Assembly (NCBI GenBank): GCA_022448365.1
Contig: JAKVCS010000003.1
Span: forward strand, 744,001-808,000
Length of the DNA: 64,000 nucleotides
Direction: 5' to 3'
From: Saccharospirillaceae bacterium
GTDB lineage: Bacteria; Pseudomonadota; Gammaproteobacteria; Pseudomonadales; Oceanobacteraceae
Shown: piece after piece, positions 36,921-46,480 of the stretch
Position numbering within the stretch: position 1 is the stretch's first letter
Layout: the number at the start of each line of letters is the position of its first letter
The notes under the pieces: generated by a model
Told to the model about the DNA's origin: nothing
Databases searched by the model: none
Seen by the model: only the letters and a program-made list of their open reading frames with translations
Position numbers and translations under genes: made by a program

Positions 36921-37862
36921 ATGAGTCTTCGTAATCTTGATCTGAACCTGCTGCCAGTGTTTACCGCCCTGGTGGAAGAGCAACATCTATCCAGGGCCGC
37001 TGAGCGCCTGCATATGAGCCAGCCTGCTGTCAGCAATGCATTGAAACGGCTGCGCCAACGAATGGACGATGAATTGTTCGTAAGAACCAGTCGTGGCTTA
37101 AAACCTACGCCCAGAGCGATTGCGCTGTATAACAAGGTGCGTGATGGCTTGCAGCTGATTGAACAGGGCTGGCAGCAACAAAAGAGTTTTCAACCGGCCA
37201 CCAGCGAACAAACATTTATCATCAGTACCAACCCAGCGGTGGAATACCTCGCCACTCCCTGGTTAATGAAACTACTGCGCCAGCAAGCACCCAACGTTCG
37301 CCTCAGGTTTGAACCGGATCACCTGAGCGATATCCCTCAACGACTGCAGGATGGTCGTGTTGATATCGCCATCGACTTTATCGACTATCACCACAGGGGC
37401 CTTATCAGTGAAGAATTGCAGCTGGAAGATTTGGTTGTCATCGCTGCGAAAGATCATCCGGATTTCAGCCCGGAGCTGACTCTTGAGCAGTTTGAGCGAC
37501 TCAGTCATGTCACTGTCTCACCACGAAATCAGCAGGGCACCCCCATCGAACAACTGATGGGTCATCAAAAACTGCAGCGCGATGTTCGCCTGCATGTCAC
37601 CAGCTTTGTTTCGATTCCACAAATTGTTGCTCAAACAGACTTAATTGCAGTGGTTCCAGTACGTTTAATGCATGAGGATCATATTCAACCCTTGCTGCAA
37701 TCTGCCCCTCTGCCCTTTGAATACCCTCAAGTACCGCTGAAACTCATCTGGCACCAGAGCCGCGAACAGGACCAGGCGCATCAATGGCTGAGAGCGACGT
37801 TGTCAAAGCTGGTCAATATCACCATCCAGCATTTACAACGCGAGATTTCAGTTCCGAATTGA
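36921..37862 (+). CDS. LysR family transcriptional regulator
   Basis: A 313-residue regulator. The helix-turn-helix reads NLLPVFTALVEEQHLSRAAE followed by RLHMSQPAVSNALKRLRQ, and an effector domain follows (DIAIDFIDYHHRG, VTVSPRNQQGTP). It is transcribed away from the fatty acid hydroxylase gene with a 123-base shared upstream region, the classical layout for LysR control of a divergent gene. It is related to, but clearly distinct from, the LysR gene at 34454. Confidence 0.9.
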   Translation: MSLRNLDLNLLPVFTALVEEQHLSRAAERLHMSQPAVSNALKRLRQRMDDELFVRTSRGLKPTPRAIALYNKVRDGLQLIEQGWQQQKSFQPATSEQTFIISTNPAVEYLATPWLMKLLRQQAPNVRLRFEPDHLSDIPQRLQDGRVDIAIDFIDYHHRGLISEELQLEDLVVIAAKDHPDFSPELTLEQFERLSHVTVSPRNQQGTPIEQLMGHQKLQRDVRLHVTSFVSIPQIVAQTDLIAVVPVRLMHEDHIQPLLQSAPLPFEYPQVPLKLIWHQSREQDQAHQWLRATLSKLVNITIQHLQREISVPN

Positions 37863-37895
37863 AAGACAGTGATTGAAACGATTGATCCTGATCGA

Positions 37896-39530
37896 TCAGA
37901 CTGGTTGCCTCGGGAAACGCAGCGTGACGCAGGTACCGGCGTCGGGAGCACTGTCGATTTCCAGTGAGCCGTTATGATTGGCCATGACGTTATATGCAAC
38001 CGTCAGGCCCATGCCCATGCCCTGGCCGACTTCTTTGCGGGTGAAGAATGGGTTGGTGGCAAACTGCAAATCTTCCTCGGTCATACCCACGCCGTTATCC
38101 TTGATCGCCAAGATCAGGTGATGACTGTCCTCGACAAGCCCTACCTCAATGGTTCCGCCACGCGGCATGGCCTCCTGCGCGTTATGTAAAATCTTACTCA
38201 ATACCATAATCACTTGTTGGCTATTGCACATTACCGGGTCAACCACCAGGTCAAAGTTGTGACTGATACGAACATCCTCACTACTATCCACATGACTCTC
38301 GTGCGCCGCCTTCCAGAATAATTCGCTGAGATCGTTTAATTCCTTAACGTCGTCATCTTCTCCGCCAACGAAAGTCTGCAACTCTTTAACGATGAGCTTG
38401 ACCCGCTCAATACCATCACTGCATGCGCGTAACAAATCTGGTGCGTCCTCTTCAACAAACTTAAGGTCAACGCTGTCCCGAATTTTCTTCAACTGAGCCT
38501 TAATGATGTCATCCGGGATTTGTTGCTCAATCCGGCTGGCCTGACTGGCGAGATCTATCAGATCCGTCAGGTAGTCATTCAGGGTGCTCAGGTTGCTGGA
38601 TACCACCGCAATCGGATTGTTAATTTCATGCGCCATACCCGATGCTAATTGCCCGAGCGCAGCCATATGTTGTGCTTTGACCAGCAGGCTCTGGGTTTCC
38701 GTGAGTTCGGTAATACTGGCCTGCAACTGTTGATTGGTATCGTGAAGTTCGCGGGTTCTGTCGCGTACTTTCTCTTCCAGCTTTTCATTGAGAAAACGCA
38801 CCTGTTTCTCAGCCACATAGCGATGACTCATTTCCTCATCCATGGACGCCAGCAGCGCATTGGTTTTAGCCACCAGATCATCCAATTCACTTTGTTCCAG
38901 CTGCGACTCAACTTTCAGTGGAATGCGCATTGGTGACTGCGGGTCGATTTGTAATACCTTTTCCGTCAGCCGCTTCACCGGGCCCGTCAGGCGCGCACGA
39001 AACACCATGATCAGCACTACCGCCAGTACCATGTTGCGCAATACATCCAGAACCAGCGTCAATCCGGCGCGTTGTTCAAAGCCCTTGTGCAGCAGACGTC
39101 GATCAACCCAAACCGATAACACCCCTAACTCGTCTTCACCCGCGACTGAATCCAACGGTTTCATCAAATCAATTCGGAAAACCAGCAGCTGGCCACGATT
39201 ATCCGGGGTAATGCGTTGCTCTGCGTCCCAGCCAGAGTGCACCCGGAAATCACTGCCAAATTCAACGACTTCAACAGCAACGATACCAAGATTCATACGC
39301 ATGCTATCGAGTGCCGTCTGTAACGAGCTTTCGTCATAATTGAACAAAGCCAGGGCGGTACTTGGTTGCTGACGACGCAGCATTTCGCGGGTTTGAACCT
39401 GCACCCGCTGCTCATCCCCAACGTAGTCAAAGCCAATCTGAATGGCACTGAAGATCACCCCCAGCAGTACGCTGAAGATCACGACATAGAGTGTGAGCCT
39501 GCTTTCGATTGACTTAAACCGTATCTTCAA
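37896..39530 (-). CDS. Orphan sensor histidine kinase
   Basis: A protein of about 544 residues. It has two membrane helices (about residues 13-33 and 163-180) enclosing a periplasmic sensor of about 130 residues, then a HAMP-like linker and a long coiled coil. The dimerisation domain carries the phospho-accepting His301 in LASGMAHEINNP, and the ATPase domain has ILHNAQEA, IKDNGVGMTEED and GMGMGLTVAYN. The TTG at 39530 is proposed as start because AAGGAAAG lies just upstream; another TTG lies at 39557. There is no receiver domain and no response regulator next to it, so its partner is elsewhere. Confidence 0.85.
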   Translation of the reverse strand: MKIRFKSIESRLTLYVVIFSVLLGVIFSAIQIGFDYVGDEQRVQVQTREMLRRQQPSTALALFNYDESSLQTALDSMRMNLGIVAVEVVEFGSDFRVHSGWDAEQRITPDNRGQLLVFRIDLMKPLDSVAGEDELGVLSVWVDRRLLHKGFEQRAGLTLVLDVLRNMVLAVVLIMVFRARLTGPVKRLTEKVLQIDPQSPMRIPLKVESQLEQSELDDLVAKTNALLASMDEEMSHRYVAEKQVRFLNEKLEEKVRDRTRELHDTNQQLQASITELTETQSLLVKAQHMAALGQLASGMAHEINNPIAVVSSNLSTLNDYLTDLIDLASQASRIEQQIPDDIIKAQLKKIRDSVDLKFVEEDAPDLLRACSDGIERVKLIVKELQTFVGGEDDDVKELNDLSELFWKAAHESHVDSSEDVRISHNFDLVVDPVMCNSQQVIMVLSKILHNAQEAMPRGGTIEVGLVEDSHHLILAIKDNGVGMTEEDLQFATNPFFTRKEVGQGMGMGLTVAYNVMANHNGSLEIDSAPDAGTCVTLRFPRQPV

Positions 39531-39656
39531 AGTCCGACTTTCCTTAGAGCGTATCAACGGCGGCGATGGATCATTACGCTACAGTATAGACACACTGGCG
39601 CCGTTAGCGGAGGTAACAGCTCGGGCTGTTTTCACAAATGTTGCAGTGATGGTTCT

Positions 39657-40145
39657 CTAAAGTGCGATCGCACTTCGATCCAGCACTTTACGCATTACAA
39701 AGCTGGAGTGCACGCCGGTAACGCCATCGATACGGGTTAGGGTTCCCAGTAAGAACTGCTGAAAATCTTCCATGTCTTCCACCACCACTTTAATAACATA
39801 ATCAGCTGACTGTCCGGTGATCAGATAACATTCCAGTACTTGAGGGCATTGCTGCAGAAGCTGTTCAAAAGTCTCAAACCGCTCCGGTGTATGGCGGTCC
39901 ATACTGACGCTGATCAGTGCCATCAGATTCAAGCCAAGCTTTTTGGCATCCAGATGCGCACGATAGCCCTCAATAACGCCGCAATCTTCCAGCGCTTTGA
40001 CCCGACGCGAACAGGGCGACGCGGACAAACCGATTCTTTCGGCCAGTTCGAGGTTGCTGAGGCTACCATCGTGTTGCAGCAACTCAAGAATCCGCCGGTC
40101 GGTTCGATCCAGTGCTACCGCCTTCATCTTTTGCTTCAGCGCCAT
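39657..40145 (-). CDS. Lrp/AsnC family transcriptional regulator
   Basis: A 162-residue regulator with an N-terminal helix-turn-helix (DRTDRRILELLQHDGSLSNL, GLSASPCSRRVKALEDCGVI) and a C-terminal RAM domain (ECYLITGQSADYVIKVVVED). The ATG at 40145 follows AAGGAGAAAAACT, a good ribosome binding site. It is divergent from leuA with a 165-base gap. Lrp proteins often respond to leucine, so control of leuA is a reasonable inference. Confidence 0.9.
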   Translation of the reverse strand: MALKQKMKAVALDRTDRRILELLQHDGSLSNLELAERIGLSASPCSRRVKALEDCGVIEGYRAHLDAKKLGLNLMALISVSMDRHTPERFETFEQLLQQCPQVLECYLITGQSADYVIKVVVEDMEDFQQFLLGTLTRIDGVTGVHSSFVMRKVLDRSAIAL

Positions 40146-40310
40146 AGTTTTTCTCCTTAAAGCCAGTACCGGGCAATTAATATCCAAAAATCATTAAAAC
40201 AAGCAACTTTTCACCACAAAATACCATCAAAAAAGGTTAATTAGCAAAGTAATAGCGCCAAACAGTACTTATACTTTTCGACAATTCAGAATATCACGCA
40301 AGGTTTCACC

Positions 40311-41993
40311 ATGAATCAATCAACCGGAACATTTAATCACCAAAACTATCGCCCTTTCCCAGCGATACAGAAAGCCGATCGGCGCTGGCCAGCGCAGACG
40401 ATTAGCCAGGCACCGGGCTGGTGTTCCGTTGATTTGCGTGACGGCAACCAGGCGCTGATTGAACCTATGAGTGTTGAACAGAAGCAGCGCATGTGGCGCT
40501 TATTGCTGGATATGGGCTTTAAAGAAATTGAAGTGGGTTTTCCCGCTGCGTCCCAACCGGATTTCGATTTTGTACGCTGGTTAATTGAAGCGGATCAGAT
40601 TCCGGAGGATGTCACCATTCAGGTATTGGTGCAGGCCCGCGATGAATTAATCGAACGCACCTACGAAGCGTTAGTCGGAGCCCGGAAAGCCATCGTTCAC
40701 GTTTACAACTCCACCTCCCCAGTACAGCGGAAGAAAGTTTTTGGTTTGGATAAACAAGGCATTATCGATATCGCTCGACATGGCGCCGCTAAAGTTCAAA
40801 GTGAAGCAAAAAAATACCCCCGTACCGAGTGGATTTTTCAGTATTCTCCAGAGAGTTTTTCGAGTACCGAAGTCGATTTTGCCGTCGAAGTCTGTAATGC
40901 CGTAATTGACCAATGGCAGCCGACAACCGAGAAAAAAGCCATTATTAACTTGCCAGCGACCGTTGAATCGGCCATGCCGAATGTGTTTGCCGATCAGGTT
41001 GAATACTTTTGCGACCACGTACACAACCGTAATGCCATTACTGTCAGCATTCATACCCATAATGACAGAGGCTGTGCGGTTGCTGCTGCCGAATTGGCCA
41101 TTCTGGCCGGTGCCGACCGTATCGAAGGCACGTTATTGGGCAATGGTGAACGTACCGGAAATATGGATATTGTCACTATGGCTATGAACCTCTACAGCCA
41201 GGGCATTGATCCACAGCTGGATATCAGCATCGCTGACGATATCATCGCCACGGTTGAAGCCTGTACCAGTATCAAAACTCACCCGCGACACCCCTGGTTA
41301 GGTGAGCTGGTGTATACCGCCTTTTCCGGTAGCCATCAGGATGCTATCCGCAAGTGTCTGAGCCAGCAAAACGATAACGAACCCTGGGATGTGGCCTACT
41401 TGCCCATTAACCCGGCGGATCTGGGCCGCAGTTATCAATCGGTTATCCGGGTTAACAGCCAGTCCGGCAAAGGTGGTGCCGCGTATTTGTTAGAACAACA
41501 ACTGGGAGTGATATTGCCACGCTGGTTACAGGTTGAGTTCGCTGAACCGGTACAGGCCTTGGCTGAACAGCAACAAGGTGAAGTTGAACCCAATCAAGTA
41601 CTGGACTGCTTCCGTAATCACTTTATGAACCTCGATGGCCAATACCAGTTATCGAGCTATCAGATTGATCGGCAGGGCAAACAACATCATATCCAGGCTG
41701 CAATCAGCGATGAGAGTGATATGACGCTGATCCATGGCCAGGGCAGTGGTGCCATCAGTGCTTTTATAGATGGCATCCACAAGGCCACTGGTACCGAAAT
41801 ACAGGTGGTACAGTTCGACGAACATTCCATGGGTGAAGGTGCCGATGCAAGTGCGATGGCGTTGATGCAGGTAAACATCCGGGGACAGCGCTATACCGCT
41901 GTTTCTCAGGATTCCGATATAGTCGCCGCCAGCCTCAATGCCGTTTTGTCCTGTTTAAATAAGGCGGTAAAAAACCAACAGGTTGCTGCCTGA
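40311..41993 (+). CDS. leuA: 2-isopropylmalate synthase (long form)
   Basis: A 560-residue enzyme that condenses acetyl-CoA with 2-ketoisovalerate, the committed step of leucine synthesis. The metal/substrate motif GWCSVDLRDGNQALIEPM, the HTHNDRGCAVAAAEL segment with the catalytic metal-binding His residues, and LLGNGERTGN are present. The C-terminal third is the regulatory LeuA dimer domain (leucine feedback). The length fits the LeuA2 class rather than the 523-residue enteric type. It faces an Lrp regulator across its promoter and is followed by a terminator. Confidence 0.95.
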   Translation: MNQSTGTFNHQNYRPFPAIQKADRRWPAQTISQAPGWCSVDLRDGNQALIEPMSVEQKQRMWRLLLDMGFKEIEVGFPAASQPDFDFVRWLIEADQIPEDVTIQVLVQARDELIERTYEALVGARKAIVHVYNSTSPVQRKKVFGLDKQGIIDIARHGAAKVQSEAKKYPRTEWIFQYSPESFSSTEVDFAVEVCNAVIDQWQPTTEKKAIINLPATVESAMPNVFADQVEYFCDHVHNRNAITVSIHTHNDRGCAVAAAELAILAGADRIEGTLLGNGERTGNMDIVTMAMNLYSQGIDPQLDISIADDIIATVEACTSIKTHPRHPWLGELVYTAFSGSHQDAIRKCLSQQNDNEPWDVAYLPINPADLGRSYQSVIRVNSQSGKGGAAYLLEQQLGVILPRWLQVEFAEPVQALAEQQQGEVEPNQVLDCFRNHFMNLDGQYQLSSYQIDRQGKQHHIQAAISDESDMTLIHGQGSGAISAFIDGIHKATGTEIQVVQFDEHSMGEGADASAMALMQVNIRGQRYTAVSQDSDIVAASLNAVLSCLNKAVKNQQVAA

Positions 41994-42029
41994 TTTGTAA
42001 CTGCAGTTAACGTACTACCTCAACTATAT

Positions 42030-42062
42030 CCGCCAGTATTCAGACTGGCGGATCATTTTTAT
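42030..42062 (+). terminator. Terminator of leuA
   Basis: An eight-base perfect stem (ccgccagt/actggcgg) with a six-base loop is followed by atca and five T, 37 bases after the leuA stop. Confidence 0.75.
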
Positions 42063-42199
42063 TCCTCGTCTGTCGCACAGGCTTGATACAACCACTCTGT
42101 AGCAAATTTGTAACGCAAAATCTTACACAAAAAAATGCGCCCAACACGCTCTGGATTTGCTAACTTTTTTTTACCCAAATGGTTTCGGAAGGCACGGTT

Positions 42200-42598
42200 A
42201 TGACGATATTAAATCTGAGCTTTAACAACACCAATATCCGAATAGTGCTGCGCCGAACCGAAACCGCTCAGGCCATCATCAACGCCATTCCGTTTGAAGC
42301 AACGATTCAAACCTGGGGGCGCGAGGTCATTTTTGATTGTCCGATACGGGTACCATTTGAGTGGGATGCCACGAACATCGTAAAACCCGGAGATATCGGG
42401 TTTTGGCCTGACGGCAGCTGTATCACGATTGCCTATGGCGCAACCCCGATATCCCGCTATGGCGAAGCCCGGCTGGCCTGTAATTGCAATATCTGGGGCG
42501 ATGCTCTCGACGACGTGGCCGAGTTAGCCAACATACAACCGGGTACGCGGGTGATGGTTGATATCTGGCATGCAGAGAATCTGGACCAGGCCAGTTAG
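42200..42598 (+). CDS. Cyclophilin-like fold protein (TM1367-like)
   Basis: A 132-residue protein of the cyclophilin-like superfamily without isomerase residues. Conserved marks are the early ETAQAIINAIPFEATIQTWG, the WDATNIVKPGDIGFWPDGSC segment, the ITIAYGATPIS strand and the final DVAELANIQPGTRVMVDIW. The ATG at 42200 has GGAAGG upstream; an in-frame ATG lies 21 bases earlier. The biochemical function of the family is unknown. Confidence 0.75.
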   Translation: MTILNLSFNNTNIRIVLRRTETAQAIINAIPFEATIQTWGREVIFDCPIRVPFEWDATNIVKPGDIGFWPDGSCITIAYGATPISRYGEARLACNCNIWGDALDDVAELANIQPGTRVMVDIWHAENLDQAS

Positions 42599-42601
42599 CG
42601 A

Positions 42602-44410
42602 TTAAAACTGTTCAGACTCTTTGAGATACAGAACCGCAGCTGGAATACCTTTTTGAGAGAAGTACTCCAGCCAAGCGAGCTGATTTTTTTGCAAGGTATC
42701 CCCCGGCCCCTTCACTTCCACTAGTTCATAGGTATCTTCTGTTAGCCAGATCAGGTCCGGTAAACCACTGCGATGGTTCTTAGTATCACGCCAGATGTAA
42801 TCGAATAATAGATTCCAGTGTTGCAACGGAATCACATCAATGGCTTTGTTAAGCATCGCTATATAATCAGCACTCATTAATCCCCAAAAAACAAATGGAT
42901 TCGCAATAGCGTCCTTTTCTTGGATAGCCTGATTAACCCGTCGTTTAAACTCGGGTTTATTCGCTTCATCGGTTAACAATTGATTAAGAACGGCATATTG
43001 ATTCTGACGATTTTTGAGAAATTCAGGTTCGAACAAATCATCAGGCCGTGACTGGAAGGCATGGTAAAAAGCACCGGGAACTTCTGCAAAGATCACTGGC
43101 CAGAAGAACAAACCAAAGACTGAATTAACTAAACTATTTTCAACATAAAATCCTTCACCATTGAGTGCCTCCTTGTGTTGTTTAAACAGTAAAAAGGCCT
43201 TTAAAGCAGCTTTTTCAACACCGTTATCCTGCCAGTATTGATCACGCTCAGCCGTGAGGAAATATTCTTTCACTGCCTGCTTGTGTCGCTGAATCGACTG
43301 ACACATCTCGATTAACGTAATATCAGTTGTCGACTCCGCGTCGATCTTCAGTCTTTTATTAAGACGGGCGATAAAAGCCAACACAAACTGACGTTCCTCC
43401 TCAATCCAGGGAGATTTCCAAATCTGTAAACAAAGCCTGGCACAGTGCAAAAATTCGCCCTGATTAAACAGAATCCGGCACTGACGCTCACGCGCAGGGT
43501 GTAACTGACATTCAGAGTAAATCGGTAGCGCTGCGCTAACATCTCCCAGACGCTCCAATTGCCGGGCAATTTCCAATCGACGACGGCTGATACGTTGTAA
43601 TAACCGTTTATATGACTGAGCAGCAGCACTGACCTGTTGCCATTGTTGATCCAGCTCCAGCAACTGCGACGAATCATAGGTTTTCAGTGATTCCTGAGAA
43701 TCGAGCCGCTGGTAATAGTCAAGATAGGCATCGATTTGATGACGGTCACTAAAGCCACGCGACTGCTGGCCAATCTGATACTCTTCATATTGATAAATAC
43801 CCAGATCACGCAATACGAAATCGGTAAAATCCTGACGTAAATTGCCAAAATACAGCAACTTAAACGTCGTTAATTCAAGTTCGCCGTAAACTCCCAACAG
43901 CGGATAATTAAATAACTCGGTACGGATGTTTGGCCAGTATTCCTGGCATAACTCCTCAAGTGCTGATCGAGTTAGTTTATTCAGTGCCGCTTTTTCAATG
44001 AACGGAATGTCTGGCACTGCCTCATCGCCTGCCATGTGCGACGTCAGCAACAATTGTACAAGATCGGGTTTCGTAAAAAGTGTGAGCAAAGCCTGCACAG
44101 AGAATTCATCAACATGCTCCGGTGTTAACCAACAGGCAAACTGATTACTTGCAAGACTGTTTGCTGCAAGTCTGAGGTCGGTAATTTCCGGGTAGTTGAG
44201 TTTATCGAAGCGAAACACATCACCTTTACGACACAATAAGCGAATATAAAGCTGTTGCGCCGCATCGGATAATTGCAGAAAGTCGTCAATAAAATCTCTC
44301 TCAGAGGTCGATAACAGATCACGATACAAACGGTCCGTCTGGCAGATTAAATGCAAAAAATTATCGTGATAATAATAAACAGACAACTGAGGTGGTTCAG
44401 ACATAATCAT
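42602..44410 (-). CDS. VRR-NUC domain nuclease (FAN1-like)
   Basis: A 602-residue protein. The C-terminal VRR-NUC domain is a PD-(D/E)XK nuclease: GLPDLIWL supplies Asp552, LVEVKGPGD supplies Glu565 and Lys567, and LQKNQ supplies Gln577-type contacts. The N-terminal half is a long helical region resembling the SAP/TPR-like parts of bacterial FAN1 proteins (FLQLSDAAQQLYIRLLCRKG, a FAN1 N-terminal hallmark). FAN1 enzymes cut branched or crosslinked DNA. The start could be 44410 or two codons on. The gene is alone. Confidence 0.85.
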   Translation of the reverse strand: MIMSEPPQLSVYYYHDNFLHLICQTDRLYRDLLSTSERDFIDDFLQLSDAAQQLYIRLLCRKGDVFRFDKLNYPEITDLRLAANSLASNQFACWLTPEHVDEFSVQALLTLFTKPDLVQLLLTSHMAGDEAVPDIPFIEKAALNKLTRSALEELCQEYWPNIRTELFNYPLLGVYGELELTTFKLLYFGNLRQDFTDFVLRDLGIYQYEEYQIGQQSRGFSDRHQIDAYLDYYQRLDSQESLKTYDSSQLLELDQQWQQVSAAAQSYKRLLQRISRRRLEIARQLERLGDVSAALPIYSECQLHPARERQCRILFNQGEFLHCARLCLQIWKSPWIEEERQFVLAFIARLNKRLKIDAESTTDITLIEMCQSIQRHKQAVKEYFLTAERDQYWQDNGVEKAALKAFLLFKQHKEALNGEGFYVENSLVNSVFGLFFWPVIFAEVPGAFYHAFQSRPDDLFEPEFLKNRQNQYAVLNQLLTDEANKPEFKRRVNQAIQEKDAIANPFVFWGLMSADYIAMLNKAIDVIPLQHWNLLFDYIWRDTKNHRSGLPDLIWLTEDTYELVEVKGPGDTLQKNQLAWLEYFSQKGIPAAVLYLKESEQF

Positions 44411-44468
44411 CGGATATCAGAGTAATTCAGCGCCAGTATAACTCTGATAGCTGTAAATGTGGTGGCGA

Positions 44469-45353
44469 TTACATATCGAGGCGAACAGCACCATCCAGCA
44501 GAGCAAAGTCCGCTCGCTCGCTGACGTGCATGCCACCGCTCATACGATACAAACCGCTGAGCCGTTGTTTGCGCTGGTGATCTTTGTCTACCAGAAAGCC
44601 GTTACGTTGTTGCTCCAGAGTCACGTATTCATTGGCAAACTCGACACCGGAGCGCGGTGCTGGGTCGTGAACGATCAGGCGGTTTTCAGGACCATCTGCA
44701 TTGTTAAGTTCGTACCCCACCAGCGTTACCCAATGGCCTCCTATGCGCTCAAAGTGATTACCAACACTGGTCTGCTTGTACCAACCAACATTCAGCCAGA
44801 CCGCACTTGATTCACTGATACCATCGGCCAGCCAGTTGAGATCAATCTGACTGCCTGCCGCTCGACGGTACTTTGCCGGCACTGATCGCCAGCCCTGAAA
44901 CGCAAGTTTTTTCGGACGTTGTCCATGATCTTTAAAATAAGTGTCAACGCCATTAAGCAATGCCGACGGCGTTGTACCCTTTTCAGCAGAATTCATATAG
45001 CGGGGATTCGCCAGGCGACCGGCAAGATGAATCTGATCATCGACGCTTTTTTTACCCGACAGCCAGGATAATGAGTTGGCAACGGCCGCCGGGGCACAGT
45101 AATTTTGGCCGCCCTTCAGGAAGTCAGCCAGAGGATGAGTTTGCAATAAATCCGGAATCTGAGAAATAAACTGACGATTAACGCGACGACGCTTTTGCTG
45201 GGCGCGAACACTGCTGCGCTCGGCAGGACACAATTCAACCCGATCAGTAAACAGAACCTGACCCCGGTTATCCAGACAACGGTAGATTTCCGTCATCGCC
45301 GTCGGTATCCATAATAACCCTGTAAACAGAGCTATTGTTTTAACCCATTTCAT
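44469..45353 (-). CDS. C39-like papain-fold protease, exported, with DUF4124-like N terminus
   Basis: A 294-residue protein with a signal peptide (about residues 1-20) and a DUF4124-like stretch (TEIYRCLDNRGQVLFTDR). A basic linker is followed by a papain-like C39-type domain: nucleophile Cys86 in QNYCAPAAVANSLSW, His207 in IGGHWVTLVGYE and Asp230 in IVHDPAPR. All three catalytic residues are present, so the enzyme looks active in the periplasm or outside. The ATG at 45353 is preferred; a longer frame begins at 45389. No ABC exporter or bacteriocin-like substrate is nearby. Confidence 0.72.
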   Translation of the reverse strand: MKWVKTIALFTGLLWIPTAMTEIYRCLDNRGQVLFTDRVELCPAERSSVRAQQKRRRVNRQFISQIPDLLQTHPLADFLKGGQNYCAPAAVANSLSWLSGKKSVDDQIHLAGRLANPRYMNSAEKGTTPSALLNGVDTYFKDHGQRPKKLAFQGWRSVPAKYRRAAGSQIDLNWLADGISESSAVWLNVGWYKQTSVGNHFERIGGHWVTLVGYELNNADGPENRLIVHDPAPRSGVEFANEYVTLEQQRNGFLVDKDHQRKQRLSGLYRMSGGMHVSERADFALLDGAVRLDM

Positions 45354-45624
45354 CCCTGAGCCTCGCGTTTTTTTATCCAGGCTATCCACAGCAGTCTTTG
45401 CTGCCGTTTTATTTTCGACTGATCACTAGCAAGCAATCTTTCTTTTCTTATCAATATTTCAAAAGGTTACGTGTTCAGTCTTCGTGGTGAGGGCGGAATA
45501 CTAGCACCAAAAAATACGCCAATCGCGTTTAATCGCGCCAAAAATAGGAAGGATCATGCCATAGTGTTACGTTAAGAATAAGAATCGCAATATCAGTCAA
45601 CCTGGACCGATATCGCGAATATCC

Positions 45625-46410
45625 TCAGAAGTTAATGCGAACATCAGTTACAGAATCAACAAAATACCCATTGGTCGCGCCCGATTTCAGTTCGGGATCA
45701 AGAATCCCCTGGCGTGCGCGGCTGAATGTCAGATCAACCGTACAATAGGCGTAACTGCCATTTAGGGTCGCTTCAGCAACATCAATGACACCGGATGTCT
45801 CTCCGCCAGCTTCGCTGAACGTGTTACTCTCTTCACGACGCAAGACCTCTCCCTGCGCGGAGGTAAAGCAACGGTAATCCTGGGTAACCGTCATTCCCTC
45901 AGAATCATCATCATTATTCGACCAACGTACGGTCAACAGCTTAGAGCTACTCAGTTCAACCACTGCCCCGGCAACCGGTTCATTCGCTTCAAATGCCCGA
46001 GGCACAGTTACACTGGACTGGTCTGCATCCTGTTGACTGTTACGTTCTAACTTAAAGGTAAAACTGGTACGCAGTGGATCTTCAATATCCACGGTCAGAT
46101 TGTAAATCACATCACCAAACACCGCTGTTTCAGCCAAACTGTATTCGCCTGGACCCGAAACAGAAACTTGATCACCACCATCCAGTTTAAGGATGTCATC
46201 ACCATGTCGGAAACGAGCCTGTAAGCGATACTCATAACCCTCGCGGGCGGCATTTTCTTTTGCTTCCACTTCGTAATACGCAGAAATACCACTGGTGGCA
46301 AAATCACTGGATGACTCAGTGTTGTCTGAATCGCCACATCCCGAAAGCATGCTGAGTGGAAGCAAAAGCAGACAAGTAAATGGCAGACATTTAAAACGAT
46401 TTTCGAACAT
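45625..46410 (-). CDS. Uncharacterised lipoprotein
   Basis: A 261-residue lipoprotein with lipobox MLSGC near residue 25 followed by Gly-Asp and an acidic Ser-rich linker. The mature part has many beta strands and two Ig-like sections (AYYEVEAKENAAREGYEYRL; VELSSSKLLTVRWSNND), plus the late Cys pair of YRCFTSA and YAYCTVDL. No family was recognised. It is convergent with nothing and may be monocistronic. Confidence 0.72.
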   Translation of the reverse strand: MFENRFKCLPFTCLLLLPLSMLSGCGDSDNTESSSDFATSGISAYYEVEAKENAAREGYEYRLQARFRHGDDILKLDGGDQVSVSGPGEYSLAETAVFGDVIYNLTVDIEDPLRTSFTFKLERNSQQDADQSSVTVPRAFEANEPVAGAVVELSSSKLLTVRWSNNDDDSEGMTVTQDYRCFTSAQGEVLRREESNTFSEAGGETSGVIDVAEATLNGSYAYCTVDLTFSRARQGILDPELKSGATNGYFVDSVTDVRINF

Positions 46411-46480
46411 AATGGCCTCTGTATTTATTCAGCGGTTATCACCCGATTAACCCGCACATAGTAACCGAGTCGATTTCATA

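Noticed and set aside
39840-40160. Plus-strand open frame over the Lrp gene
   Set aside because: It is a mirror of the Lrp coding sequence, which has clear domain and ribosome-binding-site evidence.
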